Assembly: GCA_900546345.1 (NCBI GenBank)
Contig: URCI01000067.1
Span: 1 to 12,934 of the forward strand
DNA from: an uncultured Prevotella sp.
Lineage (GTDB): Bacteria > Bacteroidota > Bacteroidia > Bacteroidales > Bacteroidaceae
Length of the DNA stretch: 12,934 nucleotides
Reading direction: 5' to 3'
In this document: positions 5,111 to 11,220 of the stretch, in pieces
Numbering within the stretch: position 1 is the stretch's first letter
Layout: each line of letters starts with the position of its first letter
Program-made: the position numbers and the translations under genes
Notes under the pieces: model-generated
Database searches by the model: none
What the model was told of the DNA's origin: nothing
Seen by the model: only the letters and a program-made list of their open reading frames with translations

Positions 5111-5137
5111 CTAATAGTAATCACAAAATTACACCAT

Positions 5138-6232
5138 ATGGAAAGAAAAGTAGCATTGATCACTGGCATCACAGGGCAAGACGGATCTTACCTGGCAGAG
5201 TTTCTGCTGGAAAAAGGCTATGACGTCCATGGCGTCATTCGCCGTTCATCAGTAGACTTTCGTCCACGCATCGCCCACCTGGAAGGTGCCCCTCATTTCC
5301 ATCTGCACTATGCCGACCTGAGCGACTCTATGAGTGTGCTCGGCGTTGTAGGCAAGGTGCGTCCTACCGAGATTTACAACCTCGCAGCACAGAGTCATGT
5401 GCAGGTGAGCTTTGACTCTCCGGAATATACAGCCGACGTGGACGCTGTCGGCGTGCTCCGCATCTTGGAAGCCGTGCGTCAGCTGGGCCTCACCGACTCA
5501 TGCCGTATCTATCAGGCCTCCACTTCTGAACTCTATGGAAAGGTGGAAGAAGTGCCACAGAACGAGAACACGCCATTCCATCCTTATTCTCCCTATGCCG
5601 TGGCCAAGCAGTATGGCTTCTGGATCGTAAAGGAATATCGCGATGCTTACCATATGTTCGCCTGCAATGGCATCCTCTTTAACCACGAGAGCGAGCGACG
5701 CGGAGAGACCTTCGTGACGCGCAAGATCACTTTAGCAGCGGCTCGCATCAAACAAGGGAAACAGGACAAACTCTATCTCGGCAACCTCTCCAGCCGCCGT
5801 GACTGGGGTTATGCCAAGGACTACGTGGAGTGTATGTGGCTCATCCTACAACACGAGACACCTGAGGATTTCGTGATCGCAACAGGTAAGCAGCACACAG
5901 TGCGTGAGTTCGCCACACTGGCCTTCCATCACGTGGGCATCGAGTTGCGATGGGAAGGCGAGGGCGCTGACGAAAAAGGCATCGACCAGGCCACAGGCAA
6001 AGTGCTCATCGAGGTGTCACCCGACTTCTACCGTCCTACCGACGTGGTGAATCTTTGGGGAGATCCCACCAAGGCCAAGGCAGAACTGGGATGGAATCCT
6101 ACCCGCACCTCTTTTGAGGAATTGGTTAAACTAATGGTCGACAGCGACATGAAAAAGGTGGCAGCCGATGATGCCGCTGCCCGCGTCAGAGTCAACCTCG
6201 AGGAATATCTTGAGAAAGGAATCGTCAAGTAA
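5138..6232 (+). CDS. gmd: GDP-mannose 4,6-dehydratase
   Basis: A 364-residue short-chain dehydrogenase/reductase that converts GDP-D-mannose to GDP-4-keto-6-deoxy-D-mannose, the first step of GDP-L-fucose synthesis, in the cytoplasm. The NADP-binding glycine motif GITGQDG is at 10-16, followed by RRSS (35-38) as in known Gmd. The catalytic residues Thr129 and Glu131 (STSELYG) and Tyr153-x3-Lys157 (YAVAK) are in place. FNHESERRGETFVTRKIT and the GNLSSRRDWGYAKDYVE segment are hallmarks of the family. The frame extends upstream to a GTG at 5075, but that would translate the tandem repeat, and ATG 5138 gives the standard N-terminus MERKVALITG. fcl follows after 46 bp. Confidence 0.95.
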   Translation: MERKVALITGITGQDGSYLAEFLLEKGYDVHGVIRRSSVDFRPRIAHLEGAPHFHLHYADLSDSMSVLGVVGKVRPTEIYNLAAQSHVQVSFDSPEYTADVDAVGVLRILEAVRQLGLTDSCRIYQASTSELYGKVEEVPQNENTPFHPYSPYAVAKQYGFWIVKEYRDAYHMFACNGILFNHESERRGETFVTRKITLAAARIKQGKQDKLYLGNLSSRRDWGYAKDYVECMWLILQHETPEDFVIATGKQHTVREFATLAFHHVGIELRWEGEGADEKGIDQATGKVLIEVSPDFYRPTDVVNLWGDPTKAKAELGWNPTRTSFEELVKLMVDSDMKKVAADDAAARVRVNLEEYLEKGIVK

Positions 6233-6236
6233 TTTA

Positions 6237-6278
6237 GCTAATTGCTCACTGCTCATTGCTAATTACTAATTAATTATT
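6237..6278 (+). repeat. six degenerate 7-bp repeats abutting the fcl start codon
   Basis: The spacer divides exactly into GCTAATT (6237), GCTCACT (6244), GCTCATT (6251), GCTAATT (6258), ACTAATT (6265) and AATTATT (6272), and the ATG follows directly at 6279. Consensus is about GCTAATT, decaying towards the start codon. It fills the gmd-fcl spacer apart from the four bases after the stop. No Shine-Dalgarno sequence is visible. Confidence 0.75.
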
Positions 6279-7484
6279 ATGTTAGAGAAAGAATCTAAGA
6301 TTTATGTCGCCGGTCACCATGGCTTGGTGGGCTCAGCGATTTGGAACAATTTAAAGCAACGTGGCTACAACAACCTTGTGGGCCGCACACACAAAGAGCT
6401 GGATCTTACTGACCAACTCGCTGTAAAGAACTTCTTTGACCAGGAGCAGCCCGATGCGGTGGTGCTCGCCGCTGCCTTCGTGGGCGGCATCATGGCCAAC
6501 TCACTCTACCGCGCTGACTTCATCATGCAGAACATGAAGATGCAGTGCAACGTCATTGAACAGGCTTACAAGCACCATGTGAAGAAGCTGCTCTTCCTTG
6601 GTTCTACTTGCATCTACCCGAAGAACGCACCGCAGCCAATGAAGGAAGACGCACTGCTTACCTCTCCATTGGAATATACCAACGAGGAATATGCGATCGC
6701 AAAGATAGCCGGATTGAAGATGTGCGAAAGCTACAACCTGCAATATGGTACGAATTATATCGCTGTGATGCCGACCAACCTCTATGGCCCCAATGACAAC
6801 TTCCACTTAGAGAACTCTCATGTCATGCCAGCCATGATGCGCAAGATCTATCTGGCAAAGCTCATTCACGATGACAATTGGGATGCCATCCGCACAGATA
6901 TGAACAAGCGGCCCATCAATCCACCCGCCAAGCTCGCAGAAATCATCGGCAAGGACAACGTCGACGGTGAATGTCCCAAGGAGCGCATTCTGAAAGCACT
7001 CGACTTCTACGGTATCGACAACAACAAGGTAACACTATGGGGCGACGGCAGCCCACTGCGCGAATTCCTTTGGAGCGAGGATATGGCCGACGCCAGTGTC
7101 CATGTGTTGCTCAACGTCGATTTTAGTGACATCATCGGTATAGAGAAATATTCCAGCGTGTTCTATGGCGTAAAGACCGACGGCGAGGTGAACCGCAACA
7201 ACTCAGAGGGTCGCGGTGGTGCCATCCCATCGCTCGGTGAGATCCGCAACTGCCACATCAACGTTGGCACAGGCAAAGAACTGACCATCAAAGCGTTGGC
7301 CAATCTCGTAAAGGACACGGTCGGCTTCGAAGGCGAAATCATTTGGGACACAACAAAACCCAACGGCACACCTCGCAAGCTTATCGACGTAAGCAAACTC
7401 CACAGCCTCGGCTGGCATCATAAGGTCGAGATAGAGGATGGAGTGAAGAAACTCTATGACTGGTATCAGAGTACGCTGAAATAA
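6279..7484 (+). CDS. fcl: GDP-L-fucose synthase
   Basis: A 401-residue bifunctional epimerase/reductase that turns the Gmd product into GDP-L-fucose with NADPH. The glycine motif GHHGLVG is at 12-18. The catalytic set is Ser109 (LGSTCIYPK) and Tyr138-x3-Lys142 (YAIAK). MPTNLYGPNDNF, REFLW and the late KPNGTPRKL stretch are typical of the family. It is about 80 residues longer than the E. coli enzyme. The extra length lies mainly in two insertions, one after the MMRKIYLAK segment (about 187-245) and one between the ASVHVLL helix and HINVGTG (about 280-325). Both are away from the catalytic residues. This long form is, to my knowledge, common in Bacteroidetes. The gene lies between gmd and a glycosyltransferase in one apparent operon. 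Confidence 0.94.
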   Translation: MLEKESKIYVAGHHGLVGSAIWNNLKQRGYNNLVGRTHKELDLTDQLAVKNFFDQEQPDAVVLAAAFVGGIMANSLYRADFIMQNMKMQCNVIEQAYKHHVKKLLFLGSTCIYPKNAPQPMKEDALLTSPLEYTNEEYAIAKIAGLKMCESYNLQYGTNYIAVMPTNLYGPNDNFHLENSHVMPAMMRKIYLAKLIHDDNWDAIRTDMNKRPINPPAKLAEIIGKDNVDGECPKERILKALDFYGIDNNKVTLWGDGSPLREFLWSEDMADASVHVLLNVDFSDIIGIEKYSSVFYGVKTDGEVNRNNSEGRGGAIPSLGEIRNCHINVGTGKELTIKALANLVKDTVGFEGEIIWDTTKPNGTPRKLIDVSKLHSLGWHHKVEIEDGVKKLYDWYQSTLK

Positions 7485-7514
7485 CATCCAACGTCAAAAC
7501 TCCTAATATAAAAT

Positions 7515-8969
7515 ATGAATACGCTGACCACAAAAATGGATACACTCATCAACTGCTTTGTACCGAAAGGCATTGAAGAGGAAACGAAACGCAACGTTGA
7601 GGCGCTCGGCAACCTTGATATCGTTGGCGAGGTCACCGTCGTCGACGGAGACATCAAGTCCAGCGAAACGCTGCGTCGCATCGCCGACGAGGCAAGTTCG
7701 CCCTACACGCTTGTCTTTCTGAAGAACAGCTACATACGCATGGGATATCTCGCTTTGGAGCGTATGGTACAGATTGCCGGCATTACCGGTGCCGGCATGG
7801 TGTACGCAGACCATTACCAAGTAAGTGCCGACGGCAAGCGCAAGGACGCTCCCGTCATCGACTACCAACAGGGTAGTCTGCGTGACGACTTCAACTTCGG
7901 CTCTGTCGTACTTTTCCGCACTGACGCCCTCAAAGACGCAGCCAAGCGCATGACAGCTGATTACCGTGCAGCAGGATTCTATGACCTGAGGCTGAAACTC
8001 TCTGAAAAGGAACACATCGAGCACATCAACGAGCCACTCTACTCAGAAGTAGAACTCGACACACGCAAGACAGGCGAGAAGCTATTCGACTATGTCGATC
8101 CCAAGAACCGCGCCTCACAGATAGAAATGGAGCAGGCCTGTACCGAACATCTCAAGGCTGTAGGCGCCTATCTGTCTCCCCAGTTTGAAGATGTCAACCT
8201 CGACGAAGGCGACTTTGCCGTAGAAGCCAGCATCATGATTCCCGTGCGGAACCGTATCCGCACCATCGGAGACGCACTGAAAAGTGCACTTAGCCAGCAG
8301 ACGACATTTAAATATAATGTGTTTGTCGTGGAGAACGGACCGGAATGCCACTCTACCGACGGCACGACAGAGGCTATAGATGCCATTGATGACGACCGTA
8401 TCGTGCACATCGTGCCCGATCGCAACGACATCGGCGTGGGCGGAGCTTGGAACATAGCCCTGCACCATCCGCTCTGCGGCCGTTTCCTCGTACAGCTCGA
8501 CTCCGATGATGTCTATTCCGGACCGGACAGTTTGCAGAAGCTCGTCGATGCTTTCCGTCCACAACAGTGTGCGATGGTCATCGGTGCCTACCGCCTGACC
8601 GACATCCATCTCAACACGCTGCCACCCGGAACAATCGACCATCGTGAATGGACATTGGAGAACGGACGCAATAACGCCTTGCGTATCAATGGACTCGGAG
8701 CGCCACGTGCCTTCTTTACCCCCGTGGCACGTGACATCAATCTGCCCAATGTGCTCTATGGAGAGGATTATGCGCTCGGCCTCGCCATCAGCCGCCGTTA
8801 CCGCATCGGCCGTATTTACGACGTCGTATACGACTGCCGCCGCTGGGACGACAACTCTGATGGTGATCTGAGCATTGAGAAAGAAAACCGCAACAACACC
8901 TACAAGGACCGCATACGTACCTGGGAACTGCTGGCGCGCATCGCACAGAACAAACAGCAAAAGGCATGA
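7515..8969 (+). CDS. two-module family 2-like glycosyltransferase
   Basis: A 484-residue protein, probably cytoplasmic or membrane-peripheral, with no clear transmembrane segment. Residues about 235-440 form a classical GT2 (GT-A fold) domain: SIMIPVRNR opens it, Asp329-Ser-Asp331-Asp332 is the metal/nucleotide-binding DXD, and Glu417-Asp418 (GEDYALGLA) is the likely catalytic ED. Residues about 10-170 look like a second, degenerate GT-A module (VVDGD, GAGMVYADHY, DFNFGSVVLF) in which the expected DXD position reads Lys70-Asn71-Ser72, so it is probably not catalytic. Its place directly after gmd and fcl suggests a fucosyltransferase or a transferase acting in the same glycan; donor and acceptor cannot be read from sequence. 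ATG 7515 is used; ATG 7536 (MDTLINCFVPKG) is an equally plausible start. The stop overlaps the start of the next gene by 4 bp. Confidence 0.8.
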   Translation: MNTLTTKMDTLINCFVPKGIEEETKRNVEALGNLDIVGEVTVVDGDIKSSETLRRIADEASSPYTLVFLKNSYIRMGYLALERMVQIAGITGAGMVYADHYQVSADGKRKDAPVIDYQQGSLRDDFNFGSVVLFRTDALKDAAKRMTADYRAAGFYDLRLKLSEKEHIEHINEPLYSEVELDTRKTGEKLFDYVDPKNRASQIEMEQACTEHLKAVGAYLSPQFEDVNLDEGDFAVEASIMIPVRNRIRTIGDALKSALSQQTTFKYNVFVVENGPECHSTDGTTEAIDAIDDDRIVHIVPDRNDIGVGGAWNIALHHPLCGRFLVQLDSDDVYSGPDSLQKLVDAFRPQQCAMVIGAYRLTDIHLNTLPPGTIDHREWTLENGRNNALRINGLGAPRAFFTPVARDINLPNVLYGEDYALGLAISRRYRIGRIYDVVYDCRRWDDNSDGDLSIEKENRNNTYKDRIRTWELLARIAQNKQQKA

Positions 8970-10291
8970 TGAAGCATCCTCAATCGCCATGGTGGTGGGT
9001 GCCCACACTCTACTTTGCCGAGGGTATACCCTATTTTATTGTGAACAACATCTCTGTGACGATGTTCACCAAGATGGGGGTACCCAATGGCGAGATGGCA
9101 CTGTTCACCAGTCTTCTCTATCTGCCATGGACCATCAAACCGTTGTGGAGTCCCTTCGTCGACATCATCAAGACCAAGCGATGGTGGATTCTCACCATGC
9201 AGCTGCTGATGAGCGCAGCCTTTATCCTGCTCACACTGACGATTCCTCACCCCTCAGCCGGTGTCATCGCCTCCGGCCAGACGCCCGTGAGTCTGTTCAC
9301 TTTGACCCTTCTGCTGTTTATCATCACAGCATTTGCGTCTGCCACACACGACATCGCAGCCGATGGCTTCTATATGCTGGCGCTGAGCGAGGACAAGCAA
9401 AGTTTCTTTGTGGGCATCCGCTCCACATTCTACCGTCTGTCCTCCATCTTCGGTCAGGGTGTACTGGTTTATATCGCCGGATGTCTTGAGAAGAGTACGG
9501 GCAACATACCACTTTCATGGCAGGTGACGATGGGCATCACAGCCGCACTATTCACGGCCATCGCCCTCTATCACACCTTTGCGCTTCCCAAGCCGGGAAG
9601 AGACGTGCTGCGCGCGGCAGACGGCAAGCCCCAGACATTCGGTGACGTGCTGCGCGAGTTCGACCATACCTTCTACACCTACTTCCATAAGCCCGGTGTG
9701 TGGCTCGCCATCGTGTTCATGTTGCTCTACCGTCTGCCCGAGGCCTTTCTGCTGAAGATGGTCAATCCGTTCCTATTGGGTAGCACAGAGACAGGCGGTC
9801 TTGCCCTTGACACCGACACAGTAGGTATCGTCTACGGCACGATCGGCGTGATCGCGCTCACCGTTGGCGGTATCATCGGAGGCATAGCAGCCTCGCACTG
9901 GGGCCTAAGGAAAGCCTTGTGGCCAATGGCCGCGAGCATGACACTGCCCTGCGCGACATTTGTCTATCTGAGCATCTGTCAGCCCCACGACCTGGTGATC
10001 ATCAGCGCGTGCGTCGCCGTGGAGCAGTTTGGCTACGGATTTGGCTTCACCGCCTACATGCTCTATATGATGCATTTCTCTGAGGGCAAATATGTCACAG
10101 CCCATTATGCCATCTGCACAGCCTTTATGGCATTGAGCATGATGCTGCCGGGACTGGTAGCCGGCTATATCGAGGAAGCCATCGGCTACCGCGATTTCTT
10201 CTGGATGGTGATGGCCTGCTGTGTGGCTACCGTGGTGATGACCCTCCTTGTAAGAAGAAAGATAGAGCCCGAATACGGCAAGAAGCATTAA
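8966..10291 (+). CDS. AmpG-like MFS permease
   Basis: A 441-residue integral membrane protein with about 12 hydrophobic segments, of the major facilitator superfamily. The N-terminal YFAEGIPYFI and the loop LPWTIKPLWSPFVDIIKTKR (53-72) resemble the AmpG/PAT group, whose E. coli member imports anhydromuropeptides from peptidoglycan turnover. FASATHDIAADGFY in the fourth or fifth segment region is also typical of that group. The start ATG overlaps the glycosyltransferase stop (ATGATG at 8966-8971), so translation is coupled; Met1 or Met2 may be used. Its link to the fucose genes may mean import of wall fragments or a sugar substrate, but the substrate is not certain. A strong terminator lies about 150 nt after the stop. 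Confidence 0.82.
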   Translation: MMKHPQSPWWWVPTLYFAEGIPYFIVNNISVTMFTKMGVPNGEMALFTSLLYLPWTIKPLWSPFVDIIKTKRWWILTMQLLMSAAFILLTLTIPHPSAGVIASGQTPVSLFTLTLLLFIITAFASATHDIAADGFYMLALSEDKQSFFVGIRSTFYRLSSIFGQGVLVYIAGCLEKSTGNIPLSWQVTMGITAALFTAIALYHTFALPKPGRDVLRAADGKPQTFGDVLREFDHTFYTYFHKPGVWLAIVFMLLYRLPEAFLLKMVNPFLLGSTETGGLALDTDTVGIVYGTIGVIALTVGGIIGGIAASHWGLRKALWPMAASMTLPCATFVYLSICQPHDLVIISACVAVEQFGYGFGFTAYMLYMMHFSEGKYVTAHYAICTAFMALSMMLPGLVAGYIEEAIGYRDFFWMVMACCVATVVMTLLVRRKIEPEYGKKH

Positions 10292-10311
10292 GGAATGGAG
10301 CCCTTCCCTAA

Positions 10312-10433
10312 CCCTCCCCAAGGGGAGGGAATTGCAATACCCTCTTATTACTCTTGAAGGTAATCTCTCCCTTCTCCTTTGGAGAGGGGGAAGGGGGGGT
10401 GAGGCTACAGAGGGGGAAGGGGGGTGAGGCTAC
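10312..10433. repeat. G-rich direct repeat and CCCTCCCC/GGGGAGGG palindrome
   Basis: CCCTCCCC-AA-GGGGAGGG (10312-10329) is an 8-bp inverted repeat. A second inverted pair, CCCTTCTCC and GGAGAGGGG, lies around 10369-10389. Two direct copies of a unit built as GA, five G, AA, seven or six G, TGAGGCTAC follow at 10384-10408 and 10410-10433. The two copies together supply four runs of five or more G on the + strand, so both DNA and mRNA could fold into a G-quadruplex. It lies in the 3' UTR of the permease gene. Similar C/G-rich intergenic repeats occur widely in Bacteroidetes genomes, as far as I recall. Confidence 0.65.
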
Positions 10434-10443
10434 TACTAATTAC

Positions 10444-10476
10444 AGCCGTGACCCTTCGGGGCCACGGCTTTTTTTT
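10444..10476 (+). terminator. strong intrinsic terminator with UUCG loop
   Basis: AGCCGTG (10444-10450) pairs with CACGGCT (10463-10469). After one A/C mismatch, CCC/GGG closes a TTCG tetraloop (10455-10458), an exceptionally stable loop. Eight T (10469-10476) follow. It ends the gmd-fcl-glycosyltransferase-permease transcript. Confidence 0.9.
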
Positions 10477-10602
10477 ATACATACACGGCAGACAAGAGGG
10501 AAATCGTAAGGAGGAAGTAGGATTAAAGAGTGTTAAACGATTGAAAATGAAACAGTTCAAGCCCACAAAATCATGCAAGAAAGAAAAAAACATGGCAATA
10601 AA

Positions 10603-10634
10603 TTTCCGTATCACACGAAAAACTTGTAACTTTG
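10603..10634 (+). promoter_or_regulatory. promoter of HU and the downstream cluster
   Basis: TAACTTTG (10627-10634) matches the -7 consensus. TTTC (10603-10606), one base off TTTG, sits exactly 20 bp upstream. The start site should be near 10641, giving a leader of about 58 nt before HU. Confidence 0.65.
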
Positions 10635-10698
10635 CATACCCTAAGAAAAGGGCTAACACGTTGACATTCATATAATAAAAGAAAAGTATATCAACACC

Positions 10699-10977
10699 AT
10701 GACAAAAGCAGATATCATCAGTGAGATTACTGAGCAGACAGGATTGCAAAAGAAAGAAGTGGCCGCAGTAGTGGAGAGCTTCATGGAGTGCGTAAAGCGC
10801 TGCATGCTCGACAAGAAAGAAAACGTCTACCTCCGCGGATTCGGCAGCTTCATCATCAAGCATCGTGCTGCCAAGACCGCACGCGACATCGGCAAGAACA
10901 CCACCATCACCATTGCGGCTCACGACCTGCCGAGCTTCAAGCCTGCCAAGGCCTTCGTAGAGGAGATGAAGGGCTAA
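10699..10977 (+). CDS. hup: HU family DNA-binding protein
   Basis: A 92-residue HU/IHF-fold histone-like protein, the normal length. It binds and bends DNA as a dimer in the nucleoid. The N-terminal helices (residues 1-40, MTKADIISEI) are followed by RGFGSF (46-51). A DNA-binding arm includes TARDIGKN (60-67) and TTITIAAHDLPSFKPAKAF (68-86). The usual GRNP motif reads GKNT, so the intercalating proline found in many HU/IHF proteins is absent at this position; a later proline follows in LPSF. It leads a cluster with a tiny ribosomal-type protein and RNase G. A Bacteroidetes promoter precedes it. Confidence 0.93.
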   Translation: MTKADIISEITEQTGLQKKEVAAVVESFMECVKRCMLDKKENVYLRGFGSFIIKHRAAKTARDIGKNTTITIAAHDLPSFKPAKAFVEEMKG

Positions 10978-11050
10978 AAAGTCCTTGTGCGTCCTGCGCT
11001 GAAGAAGACAAACAGAACTGTATTATACACAACATTTAAAACATTTAACC

Positions 11051-11140
11051 ATGCCAAACGGAAAAAAGAAGAAAGGCCACAAGATGGCTACGCATAAGCG
11101 TAAAAAGAGATTACGTAAGAACCGTCATAAGAGCAAGTAA
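11051..11140 (+). CDS. 29-residue basic ribosomal-type protein (AURKAIP1/COX24, bS22/mS38-like)
   Basis: A 29-residue protein with 15 lysines or arginines and three histidines, beginning MPNGKKKKGHKM. The core KMATHKRKKRLRKNRHK (11-27) fits the AURKAIP1/COX24 C-terminal pattern of mitochondrial mS38 and of mycobacterial bS22, with its KM-x-x-HK helix start and RKxR ending. Members are small-subunit proteins buried in rRNA near the decoding region. A new small protein was also reported in a Bacteroidetes ribosome structure, and this could be its equivalent, though I cannot confirm it. It starts 73 nt after HU and is followed within 25 nt by a terminator, so HU and this gene probably share a transcript. 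Directly repeated ACATTTAA (11032, 11041) lies before the ATG. Many gene callers would skip it for length. Confidence 0.8.
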   Translation: MPNGKKKKGHKMATHKRKKRLRKNRHKSK

Positions 11141-11163
11141 GCTCCATTGACAGTTCTTGAGAG

Positions 11164-11198
11164 GGGGCGCGCATATCGTGGCGTGCCCCTTGCTTTTT
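11164..11198 (+). terminator. intrinsic terminator or attenuator before rng
   Basis: GGGGCGCGC (11164-11172) pairs with GCGTGCCCC (11181-11189), 9 bp with one G-U, around an 8-nt loop. TTGCTTTTT follows (11190-11198). It should end most HU/small-protein transcripts. The rng start codon is only 22 nt beyond the T tract and no promoter fits in between, so rng appears to depend on read-through. Confidence 0.8.
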
Positions 11199-11220
11199 AA
11201 TTCTACCAAATCACCAAGAG

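Larger units (their letters stand above)
10292..10698. other. 407-bp intergenic region
   Basis: No protein gene is supported here. It holds a G/C-rich repeat block (10312-10433), the terminator of the upstream operon (10444-10476), an A-rich stretch without clear structure (10480-10600) and the HU promoter (10603-10634). An 83-codon frame (10424-10675) runs through the terminator and is rejected. Confidence 0.7.

Noticed and set aside
5075..5137. N-terminal extension of gmd from a GTG at 5075
   Set aside because: It would translate the 21-bp tandem repeat; ATG 5138 gives the standard Gmd N-terminus.
10424..10675. 83-codon + strand frame after the permease
   Set aside because: It reads through a strong intrinsic terminator and into the HU promoter, with low-complexity lysine-rich content.
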